Assembly: GCF_910591885.1 (NCBI RefSeq)
Contig: NW_025963553.1
Span: 4,836,001-4,900,000, forward strand
DNA length: 64,000 bases
From: Bombus terrestris
Lineage: Eukaryota; Arthropoda; Insecta; Hymenoptera; Apidae
Direction: 5' to 3'
The position numbers and the translations under genes are program-made. Each line of letters begins with the position of its first letter. The stretch's first letter is position 1. Shown here piece by piece: positions 22,267 through 36,126 of the stretch. Under the pieces are notes generated by a model, which saw only the letters and a list, made by a program, of their open reading frames with translations, ran no database searches and was not told the origin of the DNA.

Positions 22267-23104
22267 TTGTGATCGTTGCTCGCTCGCTCCGCTCGCTCGT
22301 AAAAATTTAGCCCAACCTCGCATCCGATACGACACGTTCGCAAATTCGAAATAAGTCGCCTTCATATCGAATGACTAACGCAAGAGGGATTGGTTTTAGG
22401 TTAGGCTATAGTTTTCGAGCGAGCGCAGCGAGCGAGAGACGCGTAAAGGTGTATCACAATCTAACGGTTTGGCACATACGGACATTGAAACATTCGCACC
22501 AGCCAGAGGAGCCGGAAGTACTTATCGTATTTCCAGCTGACAAATGTTTACAGTTTGTGAATAGTTTCACATAAATAGTACTATTTCCACATACTACAGT
22601 GCAATGTGATGTCCGAAGTGGCTGACAAAATTAGGTACTAACACGATATATATGCATATTGCAAAGTGTATGTATACCTTGCAAATTGTGATCGTTGCTC
22701 GCTCGCTCCGCTCGCTCGTAAAAATTTAGTCCAACCTCACATCCGATCCGACACGTTCGCAAATTCGAAATAAGTCGCCTTCATATCGAATGACTAACGC
22801 AAGAGGGATTGGTTTTAGGTTAGGCTATAGTTTTCGAGCGAGCGCAGCGAGCGAGAGACGCGTAAAGGTGTATCACAATCTAACGGTTTGGCACATACGG
22901 ACATTGAAACATTCGCACCAGCCAGAGGAGCCGGAAGTATTTATCCTATTGCCTGCTGACAAATGTTTACAGTTTGTGAATAGTTTCACATAAATAGTAC
23001 TATTTCCACATACTACAGTCCAATGTGATGTCCGAAGTGGCTGACAAAATTAGGTACTAACACGATATATATGCATATTGCAAGGTATATGTATACCTTG
23101 CAAA
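22267..23104 (+). repeat. D-type monomers, the first with an L-like 3' patch
   Basis: The monomer at 22267 has a D body, then GTACTTATCGTATTTCCAGC and an AAAGTGTATG tail, the earliest appearance of that tail in the window. It starts with TTTAGCCC and CGATACGAC, both private. The D copy at 22686 is ordinary. The AAAGTGTATG tail becomes common only after 41.9 kb. Confidence 0.8.
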
Positions 23105-26100
23105 TTGTGATCGTTGCTCGCTCGCTCCGCTCGCTCGTAAAAATTTAGTCCAACCTCACATCCGATCCGACACGTTCGCAAATTCGAAATAAGTCGCCAC
23201 CATATCGAATAATGAACGCAAGATGGATTGGTTTTAGGTTACGCTATAGTTTTCGAGCGAGCGCAGCGAACGAGAGACGCGTAAAGGTGTGTCACAATCC
23301 AACGGTTTGGCACATACGGACATTGAAACATTCGCACCAGCCCGAGGAGCCGGAAGTCTTTATCCTATTGCCTGCTGACAAATGTTTACAGTTTGTGAAT
23401 AGTTTCACATAAATAGTACTATTTCCACATACTACAGTGCAATGTGATGTCCGAAGTAGCGAACAAAATTAGGTACTAACACGATATATATGCATATTGC
23501 AAGGTATATGTATACCTTGCAAATTGTGATCGTTGCTCGCTCGCTCCGCTCGCTCGTAAAAATTTAGTCCAACCTCACATCCGATCCGACACGTTCGCAA
23601 ATTCGAAATAAGTCGCCACCATATCGAATAATGAACGCAAGATGGATTGGTTTTAGGTTACGCTATAGTTTTCGAGCGAACGCAGCGAGCGAGAGACGCG
23701 TAAAGGTGTGTCACAATCCAACGGTTTGGCACATACTGACATTGAAACATTCGCACCAGCCCGAGGAGCCGGAAGTCTTTATCATATTGCCTACTGACAA
23801 ATGTTTACAGTTTGTGAATAGTTTCACATAAATAGTACTATTTCCACATACTACAGTGCAATGTGATGTCCGAAGTGGCTGACAAAATTAAGTATTAACA
23901 CGATATATATGCATATTGCAAGGTATATGTATACCTTGCAAATTGTGATCGTTGCTCGCTCGCTCCGCTCGCTCGTAAAAATTTAGTCCAACCTCACATC
24001 CGATCCGACACGTTCGCAAATTCGAAATAAGTCGCCTTCATATCGAATGACTAACGCAAGAGGGATTGGTTTTAGGTTAGGCTATAGTTTTCGAGCGAGC
24101 GCAGCGAGCGAGAGACGCGTAAAGGTGTATCACAATCTAACGGTTTGGCACATACGGACATTGAAACATTCGCACCAGCCAGAGGAGCCGGAAGTATTTA
24201 TCCTATTGCCTGCTGACAAATGTTTACAGTTTGTGAATAGTTTCACATAAATAGTACTATTTCCACATACTACAGTGCAATGTGATGTCCGAAGTGACTG
24301 ACAAAATTAGGTACTAACACGAAATATATGCAAGGCAATATAAGGTATATGTATACCTTGCAAATTGTGATCGTTGCTCGCTCGCTCCGCTCGCTCGTAA
24401 AAATTTAGTCCAACCTCACATCCGATCCGACACGTTCGCAAATTCGAAATAAGTCGCCACCATATCGAATAATGAACGCAAGATGGATTGGTTTTAGGTT
24501 ACGCTATAGTTTTCGAGCGAGCGCAGCGAACGAGAGACGCGTAAAGGTGTGTCACAATCCAACGGTTTGGCACATACGGACATTGAAACATTCGCACCAG
24601 CCCGAGGAGCCGGAAGTCTTTATCCTATTGCCTGCTGACAAATGTTTACAGTTTGTGAATAGTTTCACATAAATAGTACTATTTCCACATACTACAGTGC
24701 AATGTGATGTCCGAAGTAGCGAACAAAATTAGGTACTAACACGATATATATGCATATTGCAAGGTATATGTATACCTTGCAAATTGTGATCGTTGCTCGC
24801 TCGTCCCGCTCGCTCGTAAAAATTTAGTCCAACCTCACATCCGATCCGACACGTTCGCAAATTCGAAATAAGTCGCCACCATATCGAATAATGAACGCAA
24901 GATGGATTGGTTTTAGGTTACGCTATAGTTTTCGAGCGAACGCAGCGAGCGAGAGACGCGTAAAGGTGTGTCACAATCCAACGGTTTGGCACATACTGAC
25001 ATTGAAACATTCGCACCAGCCCGAGGAGCCGGAAGTCTTTATCATATTGCCTACTGACAAATGTTTACAGTTTGTGAATAGTTTCACATAAATAGTACTA
25101 TTTCCACATACTACAGTGCAATGTGATGTCCGAAGTGGCTGACAAAATTAAGTATTAACACGATATATATGCATATTGCAAGGTATATGTATACCTTGCA
25201 AATTGTGATCGTTGCTCGCTCGCTCCGCTCGCTCGTAAAAATTTAGTCCAACCTCACATCCGATCCGACACGTTCGCAAATTCGAAATAAGTCGCCTTCA
25301 TATCGAATGACTAACGCAAGAGGGATTGGTTTTAGGTTAGGCTATAGTTTTCGTGCGAGCGCAGCGAGCGAGAGACGCGTAAAGGTGTATCACAATCTAA
25401 CGGTTTGGCACATACGGACATTGAAACATTCGCACCAGCCAGAGGAGCCGGAAGTATTTATCCTATTGCCTGCTGACAAATGTTTACAGTTTGTGAATAG
25501 TTTCACATAAATAGTACTATTTCCACATACTACAGTGCAATGTGATGTCCGAAGTGACTGACAAAATTAGGTACTAACACGAAATATATGCAAGGCAATA
25601 TAAGGTATATGTATACCTTCCAAATTGTGATCGTTGCTCGCTCGCTCCGCTCGCTCGTAAAAATTTAGTCCAACCTCACATCCGATCCGACACGTTCGCA
25701 AATTCGAAATAAGTCGCCACCATATCGAATAATGAACGCAAGATGGATTGGTTTTAGGTTACGCTATAGTTTTCGAGCGAGCGCAGCGAACGAGAGACGC
25801 GTAAAGGTGTGTCACAATCCAACGGTTTGGCACATACGGACATTGAAACATTCGCACCAGCCCGAGGAGCCGGAAGTCTTTATCCTATTGCCTGCTGACA
25901 AATGTTTACAGTTTGTGAATAGTTTCACATAAATAGTACTATTTCCACATACTACAGTCCAATGTGATGTCCGAAGTGGCTGACAAAATTAGGTACTGAC
26001 ACGAAATATATGCAAGGCAATATAAGGTATATGTATACCTTGCAAATTGTGATCGTTGCTCGCTCGCTCCGCTCGCTCGTAAAAATTTAGTCCAACCTCA

Positions 26101-28563
26101 CATCCGATCCGACACGTTCGCAAATTCGAAATAAGTCGCCTTCATATCGAATGACTAACGCAAGAGGGATTGGTTTTAGGTTAGGCTATAGTTTTCGAGC
26201 GAGCGCAGCGAGCGAGAGACGCGTAAAGGTGTATCACAATCTAACGGTTTGGCACATACGGACATTGAAACATTCGCACCAGCCAGAGGAGCCGGAAGTA
26301 TTTATCCTATTGCCGGCTTACAAATGTTTACAGTTTGTGAATAGTTTCACATAAATAGTACTATTTCCACATACTACAGTCCAATGTGATGTCCGAAGTG
26401 GCTAACAAAATTAGGTACTAACACGATATATATGCATATTGCAAGGTATATGTATACCTTGCAAATTGTGATCGTTGCTCGCTCGCTCCGCTCGCTCGTA
26501 AAAATTTAGTCCAACCTCACATCCGATCCGACACGTTCGCAAATTCGAAATAAGTCGCCACCATATCGAGTAATTAAGGCAAGATGGATTGGTTTTAGGT
26601 TACGCTATAGTTTTTGAGCGAGCGCAGCGAACGAGAGACGCGTAAAGGTGTGTCACAATCCAACGGTTTGGCACATACGGACATTGAAACATTCGCACCA
26701 GCCCGAGGAGCCGGAAGTACTTATCGTATTGCCTGCCGACAAATGTTTACAGTTTGTGAATAGTTTCACATAAATAGTACTATTTCCACATACTACAGTG
26801 CAATGTGATGTCCGAAGTGGCTGACAAAATTAGGTACTAACACGATATATATGCATATTGCAAGGTATATGTATACCTTGCAAATTGTGATCGTTGTTCG
26901 CTCGCTCCGCTCGCTCGTAAAAATTTAGTCCAACCTCACATCCGATCCGACACGTACGCAAATTCGAAATAAGTCGCCACCATATCGAATAATGAACGCA
27001 AGATGGATTGGTTTTAGGTTACGCTATAGTTTTCGAGCGAGCGCAGCGAACGAGAGACGCGTAAAGGTGTGTCACAATCCAACGGTTTGGCACATACGGA
27101 CATTGAAACATTCGCACCAGCCCGAGGAGCCGGAAGTCTTTATCCTATTGCCTGCTGACAATTGTTTACAGTTTGTGAATAGTTTCACATAAATAGTACT
27201 ATTTCCACATACTACAGTCCAATGTGATGTCCGAAGTGGCTGACAAAATTAGGTACTAACACGAAATATATGCAAGGCAATATAAGGTATATGTATACCT
27301 TGCAAATTGTGATCGTTGCTCGCTCGCTCCGCTCGCTCGTAAAAACTTAGTCCAACCTCACATACGATCCGACACGTTCGCAAATTCGAAATAAGTTGCC
27401 TTCATATCGAATGACTAACGCAAGATGGATTGGGTTTAGGTTAGGCTACAGCTTTCGAGCGAGCGCAGCGAGCGAGAGACGCGTAAAGGTGTGTCACAAT
27501 CCAACGGTTTGGCACATACTGACATTGAAACATTCGCACCAGCCAGAGGAGCCGGAAGTATTTATCCTATTGCCTGCTGACAAATGTTTACAGTTTGTGA
27601 ATAGTTTCACATAAATAGTACTATTTCCACATACTACAGTGCAATGTGATGTCCGAAGTGGCTGACAAAATTCGGTACTAACACGATATATATGCATATT
27701 GCAAGATATATGTATACCTTGCAAATTGTGATCGTTGCTCGCTCGCTCCGCTCGCTCGTAAAAATTTAGTCCAACCTCACATCCGATCCGACACGTTCGC
27801 AAATTCGAAATAAGTCGCCTTCATATCGAATGACTAACGCAAGAGGGATTGGTTTTAGGTTAGGCTATAGTTTTCGAGCGAGCGCAGCGAGCGAGAGACG
27901 CGTAAAGGTGTATCACAATCTAACGGTTTGGCACATACGGACATTGAAACATTCGCACCAGCCAGAGGAGCCGGAAGTATTTATCCTATTGCCTGCTTAC
28001 AAATGTTTACAGTTTGTGAATAGTTTCACATAAATAGTACTATTTCCACATACTACAGTGCAATGTGATGTCCGAAGTGGCTGACAAAATTCGGTACTAA
28101 CACGATATATATGCATATTGCAAGGTATATGTATACCTTGCAAATTGTGATCGTTGCTCGCTCGCTCCGCTCGCTCGTAAAAATTTAGTCCAACCTCACA
28201 TCCGATCCGACACGTTCGCAAATTCGAAACAAGTCGCCACCATATCGAATAATGAACGCAAGATGGATCGGTTTTAGGTTACGCTATAGTTTTCGAGCGA
28301 GCGCAGCGAACGAGAGACGCGTAAAGGTGTGTCACAATCTAACGGTTTGGCACATACGGACATTGAAACATTCGCACCAGCCAGAGGAGCCGGAAGTATT
28401 TATCCTATTGCCTGCTGACAAATGTTTACAGTTTGTGAATAGTTTCACATAAATAGTACTATTTCCACATACTACAGTCCAATGTGATGTCCGAAGTGGC
28501 TGACAAAATTAGGTACTAACACGATATATATGCATATTGCAAGGTATATGTATACCTTGCAAA
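23105..28563 (+). repeat. Higher-order repeat: 13-mer, copy 1 (5459 bp)
   Basis: Monomers start at 23105 (K), 23524 (P), 23943 (D), 24365 (K), 24784 (P), 25203 (D), 25625 (K), 26047 (Y), 26466 (K-like, ATG lost), 26885 (N), 27307 (G), 27726 (Y), 28145 (K-like). Inside it, K-P-D is itself a tandem trimer of 1260 bp (23105 and 24365). Diagnostic rare states are AGTAGCGAACAAA in the K tails, AAGTATTAACACG in the P tails, CGAGTAATTAAGG at 26567, CACGTACGC at 26952, AAAAACTTAG before G, and GAAACAAGTCG with GGATCGG in the last monomer. All recur 5459 bp downstream. Confidence 0.9.
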
Positions 28564-31500
28564 TTGTGATCGTTGCTCGCTCGCTCCGCTCGCTCGTAAA
28601 AATTTAGTCCAACCTCACATCCGATCCGACACGTTCGCAAATTCGAAATAAGTCGCCACCATATCGAATAATGAACGCAAGATGGATTGGTTTTAGGTTA
28701 CGCTATAGTTTTCGAGCGAGCGCAGCGAACGAGAGACGCGTAAAGGTGTGTCACAATCCAACGGTTTGGCACATACGGACATTGAAACATTCGCACCAGC
28801 CCGAGGAGCCGGAAGTCTTTATCCTATTGCCTGCTGACAAATGTTTACAGTTTGTGAATAGTTTCACATAAATAGTACTATTTCCACATACTACAGTGCA
28901 ATGTGATGTCCGAAGTAGCGAACAAAATTAGGTACTAACACGATATATATGCATATTGCAAGGTATATGTATACCTTGCAAATTGTGATCGTTGCTCGCT
29001 CGCTCCGCTCGCTCGTAAAAATTTAGTCCAACCTCACATCCGATCCGACACGTTCGCAAATTCGAAATAAGTCGCCACCATATCGAATAATGAACGCAAG
29101 ATGGATTGGTTTTAGGTTACGCTATAGTTTTCGAGCGAACGCAGCGAGCGAGAGACGCGTAAAGGTGTGTCACAATCCAACGGTTTGGCACATACTGACA
29201 TTGAAACATTCGCACCAGCCCGAGGAGCCGGAAGTCTTTATCATATTGCCTACTGACAAATGTTTACAGTTTGTGAATAGTTTCACATAAATAGTACTAT
29301 TTCCACATACTACAGTGCAATGTGATGTCCGAAGTGGCTGACAAAATTAAGTATTAACACGATATATATGCATATTGCAAGGTATATGTATACCTTGCAA
29401 ATTGTGATCGTTGCTCGCTCGCTCCGCTCGCTCGTAAAAATTTAGTCCAACCTCACATCCGATCCGACACGTTCGCAAATTCGAAATAAGTCGCCTTCAT
29501 ATCGAATGACTAACGCAAGAGGGATTGGTTTTAGGTTAGGCTATAGTTTTCGAGCGAGCGCAGCGAGCGAGAGACGCGTAAAGGTGTATCACAATCTAAC
29601 GGTTTGGCACATACGGACATTGAAACATTCGCACCAGCCAGAGGAGCCGGAAGTATTTATCCTATTGCCTGCTGACAAATGTTTACAGTTTGTGAATAGT
29701 TTCACATAAATAGTACTATTTCCACATACTACAGTGCAATATGATGTCCGAAGTGACTGACAAAATTAGGTACTAACACGAAATATATGCAAGGCAATAT
29801 AAGGTATATGTATACCTTGCAAATTGTGATCGTTGCTCGCTCGCTCCGCTCGCTCGTAAAAATTTAGTCCAACCTCACATCCGATCCGACACGTTCGCAA
29901 ATTCGAAATAAGTCGCCACCATATCGAATAATGAACGCAAGATGGATTGGTTTTAGGTTACGCTATAGTTTTCGAGCGAGCGCAGCGAACGAGAGACGCG
30001 TAAAGGTGTGTCACAATCCAACGGTTTGGCACATACGGACATTGAAACATTCGCACCAGCCCGAGGAGCCGGAAGTCTTTATCCTATTGCCTGCTGACAA
30101 ATGTTTACAGTTTGTGAATAGTTTCACATAAATAGTACTATTTCCACATACTACAGTGCAATGTGATGTCCGAAGTAGCGAACAAAATTAGGTACTAACA
30201 CGATATATATGCATATTGCAAGGTATATGTATACCTTGCAAATTGTGATCGTTGCTCGCTCGCTCCGCTCGCTCGTAAAAATTTAGTCCAACCTCACATC
30301 CGATCCGACACGTTCGCAAATTCGAAATAAGTCGCCACCATATCGAATAATGAACGCAAGATGGATTGGTTTTAGGTTACGCTATAGTTTTCGAGCGAAC
30401 GCAGCGAGCGAGAGACGCGTAAAGGTGTGTCACAATCCAACGGTTTGGCACATACTGACATTGAAACATTCGCACCAGCCCGAGGAGCCGGAAGTCTTTA
30501 TCATATTGCCTACTGACAAATGTTTACAGTTTGTGAATAGTTTCACATAAATAGTACTATTTCCACATACTACAGTGCAATGTGATGTCCGAAGTGGCTG
30601 ACAAAATTAAGTATTAACACGATATATATGCATATTGCAAGGTATATGTATACCTTGCAAATTGTGATCGTTGCTCGCTCGCTCCGCTCGCTCGTAAAAA
30701 TTTAGTCCAACCTCACATCCGATCCGACACGTTCGCAAATTCGAAATAAGTCGCCTTCATATCGAATGACTAACGCAAGAGGGATTGGTTTTAGGTTAGG
30801 CTATAGTTTTCGAGCGAGCGCAGCGAGCGAGAGACGCGTAAAGGTGTATCACAATCTAACGGTTTGGCACATACGGACATTGAAACATTCGCACCAGCCA
30901 GAGGAGCCGGAAGTATTTATCCTATTGCCTGCTGACAAATGTTTACAGTTTGTGAATAGTTTCACATAAATAGTACTATTTCCACATACTACAGTGCAAT
31001 GTGATGTCCGAAGTGACTGACAAAATTAGGTACTAACACGAAATATATGCAAGGCAATATAAGGTATATGTATACCTTGCAAATTGTGATCGTTGCTCGC
31101 TCGCTCCGCTCGCTCGTAAAAATTTAGTCCAACCTCACATCCGATCCGACACGTTCGCAAATTCGAAATAAGTCGCCACCATATCGAATAATGAACGCAA
31201 GATGGATTGGTTTTAGGTTACGCTATAGTTTTCGAGCGAGCGCAGCGAACGAGAGACGCGTAAAGGTGTGTCACAATCCAACGGTTTGGCACATACGGAC
31301 ATTGAAACATTCGCACCAGCCCGAGGAGCCGGAAGTCTTTATCCTATTGCCTGCTGACAAATGTTTACAGTTTGTGAATAGTTTCACATAAATAGTACTA
31401 TTTCCACATACTACAGTCCAATGTGATGTCCGAAGTGGCTGACAAAATTAGGTACTGACACGAAATATATGCAAGGCAATATAAGGTATATGTATACCTT

Positions 31501-34025
31501 GCAAATTGTGATCGTTGCTCGCTCGCTCCGCTCGCTCGTAAAAATTTAGTCCAACCTCACATCCGATCCGACACGTTCGCAAATTCGAAATAAGTCGCCT
31601 TCATATCGAATGACTAACGCAAGAGGGATTGGTTTTAGGTTAGGCTATAGTTTTCGAGCGAGCGCAGCGAGCGAGAGACGCGTAAAGGTGTATCACAATC
31701 TAACGGTTTGGCACATACGGACATTGAAACATTCGCACCAGCCAGAGGAGCCGGAAGTATTTATCCTATTGCCTGCTTACAAATGTTTACAGTTTGTGAA
31801 TAGTTTCACATAAATAGTACTATTTCCACATACTACAGTCCAATGTGATGTCCGAAGTGGCTTACAAAATTAGGTACTAACACGATATATATGCATATTG
31901 CAAGGTATATGTATACCTTGCAAATTGTGATCGTTGCTCGCTCGCTCCGCTCGCTCGTAAAAATTTAGTCCAACCTCACATCCGATCCGACACGTTCGCA
32001 AATTCGAAATAAGTCGCCACCATATCGAGTAATTAAGGCAAGATGGATTGGTTTTAGGTTACGCTATAGTTTTTGAGCGAGCGCAGCGAACGAGAGACGC
32101 GTAAAGGTGTGTCACAATCCAACGGTTTGGCACATACGGACATTGAAACATTCGCACCAGCCCGAGGAGCCGGAAGTACTTATCGTATTGCCTGCCGACA
32201 AATGTTTACAGTTTGTGAATAGTTTCACATAAATAGTACTATTTCCACATACTACAGTGCAATGTGATGTCCGAAGTGGCTGACAAAATTAGGTACTAAC
32301 ACGATATATATGCATATTGCAAGGTATATGTATACCTTGCAAATTGTGATCGTTGTTCGCTCGCTCCGCTCGCTCGTAAAAATTTAGTCCAACCTCACAT
32401 CCGATCCGACACGTACGCAAATTCGAAATAAGTCGCCACCATATCGAATAATGAACGCAAGATGGATTGGTTTTAGGTTACGCTATAGTTTTCGAGCGAG
32501 CGCAGCGAACGAGAGACGCGTAAAGGTGTGTCACAATCCAACGGTTTGGCACATACGGACATTGAAACATTCGCACCAGCCCGAGGAGCCGGAAGTCTTT
32601 ATCCTATTGCCTGCTGACAATTGTTTACAGTTTGTGAATAGTTTCACATAAATAGTACTATTTCCACATACTACAGTCCAATGTGATGTCCGAAGTGGCT
32701 GACAAAATTAGGTACTAACACGAAATATATGCAAGGCAATATAAGGTATATGTATACCTTGCAAATTGTGATCGTTGCTCGCTCGCTCCGCTCGCTCGTA
32801 AAAACTTAGTCCAACCTCACATACGATCCGACACGTTCGCAAATTCGAAATAAGTTGCCTTCATATCGAATGACTAACGCAAGATGGATTGGGTTTAGGT
32901 TAGGCTACAGCTTTCGAGCGAGCGCAGCGAGCGAGAGACGCGTAAAGGTGTGTCACAATCCAACGGTTTGGCACATACTGACATTGAAACATTCGCACCA
33001 GCCAGAGGAGCCGGAAGTATTTATCCTATTGCCTGCTGACAAATGTTTACAGTTTGTGAATAGTTTCACATAAATAGTACTATTTCCACATACTACAGTG
33101 CAATGTGATGTCCGAAGTGGCTGACAAAATTCGGTACTAACACGATATATATGCATATTGCAAGATATATGTATACCTTGCAAATTGTGATCGTTGCTCG
33201 CTCGCTCCGCTCGCTCGTAAAAATTTAGTCCAACCTCACATCCGATCCGACACGTTCGCAAATTCGAAATAAGTCGCCTTCATATCGAATGACTAACGCA
33301 AGAGGGATTGGTTTTAGGTTAGGCTATAGTTTTCGAGCGAGCGCAGCGAGCGAGAGACGCGTAAAGGTGTATCACAATCTAACGGTTTGGCACATACGGA
33401 CATTGAAACATTCGCACCAGCCAGAGGAGCCGGAAGTATTTATCCTATTGCCTGCTTACAAATGTTTACAGTTTGTGAATAGTTTCACATAAATAGTACT
33501 ATTTCCACATACTACAGTGCAATGTGATGTCCGAAGTGGCTGACAAAATTCGGTACTAACACGATATATATGCATATTGCAAGGTATATGTATACCTTGC
33601 AAATTGTGATCGTTGCTCGCTCGCTCCGCTCGCTCGTAAAAATTTAGTCCAACCTCACATCCGATCCGACACGTTCGCAAATTCGAAACAAGTCGCCACC
33701 ATATCGAATAATGAACGCAAGATGGATCGGTTTTAGGTTACGCTATAGTTTTCGAGCGAGCGCAGCGAACGAGAGACGCGTAAAGGTGTGTCACAATCCA
33801 ACGGTTTGGCACATACGGACATTGAAACATTCGCACCAGCCCGAGGAGCCGGAAGTCTTTATCCTATTGCCTGCTGACAATTGTTTACAGTTTGTGAATA
33901 GTTTCACATAAATAGTACTATTTCCACATACTACAGTCCAATGTGATGTCCGAAGTGGCTGACAAAATCAGGTACTAACACGAAATATATGCAAGGCAAT
34001 ATAAGGTATATGTATACCTTGCAAA
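28564..34025 (+). repeat. Higher-order repeat: 13-mer, copy 2
   Basis: Monomers start at 28564, 28983, 29402, 29824, 30243, 30662, 31084, 31506, 31925, 32344, 32766, 33185 and 33604, in the same class order as copy 1. By eye I found about six single-base differences between the copies, for example near 24803/30262, 25353/30812, 25619/31078, 26314/31773, 26404/31863 and 24284/29743. Identity ends inside the last monomer, between GGATCGG (33728) and the AATCC/AATCT site (about 33799); after that copy 2 is N-type and 422 bp. Confidence 0.9.
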
Positions 34026-36126
34026 TTGTGATCGTTGCTCGCTCGCTCCGCTCGCTCGTAAAAATTTAGTCCAACCTCACATACGATCCGACACGTTCGC
34101 AAATTCGAAATAAGTTGCCTTCATATCGAATGACTAACGCAAGATGGATTGGGTTTAGGTTAGGCTACAGCTTTCGAGCGAGCGCAGCGAGCGAGAGACG
34201 CGTAAAGGTGTGTCACAATCCAACGGTTTGGCACATACTGACATTGAAACATTCGCACCAGCCAGAGGAGCCGGAAGTATTTATCCTATTGCCTGCTGAC
34301 AAATGTTTACAGTTTGTGAATAGTTTCACATAAATAGTACGATTTCCACATACTACAGTGCAATGTGATGTCCGAAGTGGCTGACAAAATTCGGTACTAA
34401 CACGATATATATGCATATTGCAAGGTATATGTATACCTTGCAAATTGTGATCGTTGCTCGCTCGCTCCGCTCGCTCGTAAAAATTTAGTCCAACCTCACA
34501 TCCGATCCGACACGTTCGCAAATTCGAAATAAGTCGCCTTCATATCGAATGACTAACGCAAGAGGGATTGGTTTTAGGTTAGGCTACAGCTTTCGAGCGA
34601 GCGCAGCGAGCGAGAGACGCGTAAAGGTGTGTCACAATCCAACGGTTTGGCACATACGGACATTGAAACATTCGCACCAGCCAGAGGAGCCGGAAGTATT
34701 TATCCTATTGCCTGCTTACAAATGTTTACAGTTTGTGAATAGTTTCACATAAATAGTACTATTTCCACATACTACAGTCCAATGTGATGTCCGAAGTGGC
34801 TAACAAAATTAGGTACTAACACGATATATATGCATATTGCAAGGTATATGTATACCTTGCAAATTGTGATCGTTGTTCGCTCGCTCCGCTCGCTCGTAAA
34901 AATTTAGTCCAACCTCACATCCGATCCGACACGTACGCAAATTCGAAATAAGTCGCCACCATATCGAATAATGAACGCAAGATGGATTGGTTTTAGGTTA
35001 CGCTATAGTTTTCGAGCGAGCGCAGCGAACGAGAGACGCGTAAAGGTGTGTCACAATCCAACGGTTTGGCACATACGGACATTGAAACATTCGCACCAGC
35101 CCGAGGAGCCGGAAGTCTTTATCCTATTGCCTGCTGACAATTGTTTACAGTTTGTGAATAGTTTCACATAAATAGTACTATTTCCACATACTACAGTCCA
35201 ATGTGATGTCCGAAGTGGCTGACAAAATTAGGTACTAACACGAAATATATGCAAGGCAATATAAGGTATATGTATACCTTGCAAATTGTGATCGTTGCTC
35301 GCTCGCTCCGCTCGCTCGTAAAAACTTAGTCCAACCTCACATACGATCCGACACGTTCGCAAATTCGAAATAAGTTGCCTTCATATCGAATGACTAACGC
35401 AAGATGGATTGGGTTTAGGTTAGGCTACAGCTTTCGAGCGAGCGCAGCGAGCGAGAGACGCGTAAAGGTGTGTCACAATCCAACGGTTTGGCACATACTG
35501 ACATTGAAACATTCGCACCAGCCAGAGGAGCCGGAAGTATTTATCCTATTGCCTGCTGACAAATGTTTACAGTTTGTGAATAGTTTCACATAAATAGTAC
35601 TATTTCCACATACTACAGTGCAATGTGATGTCCGAAGTGGCTGACAAAATTCGGTACTAACACGATATATATGCATATTGCAAGGTATATGTATACCTTG
35701 CAAATTGTGATCGTTGCTCGCTCGCTCCGCTCGCTCGTAAAAATTTAGTCCAACCTCACATCCGATCCGACACGTTCGCAAATTCGAAATAAGTCGCCTT
35801 CATATCGAATGACTAACGCAAGAGGGATTGGTTTTAGGTTAGGCTATAGTTTTCGAGCGAGCGCAGCGAGCGAGAGACGCGTAAAGGTGTATCACAATCG
35901 AACGGTTTGGCACATACGGACATTGAAACATTCGCACCAGCCAGAGGAGCCGGAAGTATTTATCCTATTGCCTGCTTACAAATGTTTACAGTTTGTGAAT
36001 AGTTTCACATAAATAGTACTATTTCCACATACTACAGTCCAATGTGATGTCCGAAGTGGCTGACAAAATTAGGTACTAACACGAAATATATGCAAGGCAA
36101 TATAAGGTATATGTATACCTTGCAAA
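32344..36126 (+). repeat. Tandem N-G-Y trimers, three copies (1260, 1260 and 1263 bp)
   Basis: Trimers start at 32344, 33604 and 34864; the first overlaps the end of the second 13-mer. CACGTACGC in N and AAAAACTTAG before G are shared by the first and third trimers and by 26885-27725. The second carries GGATCGG, and its Y (34445) has G-like CTACAGCTTTC and GTGTGTCACAATCC. The last Y (35705) is hybrid: its marker CTGCTTACAAATG is followed by an N-type GGCTGACAAA and a 422-bp tail, and it leads directly into another G at 36127. That joint is what a one-monomer deletion between Y and N tails would leave. Confidence 0.86.
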
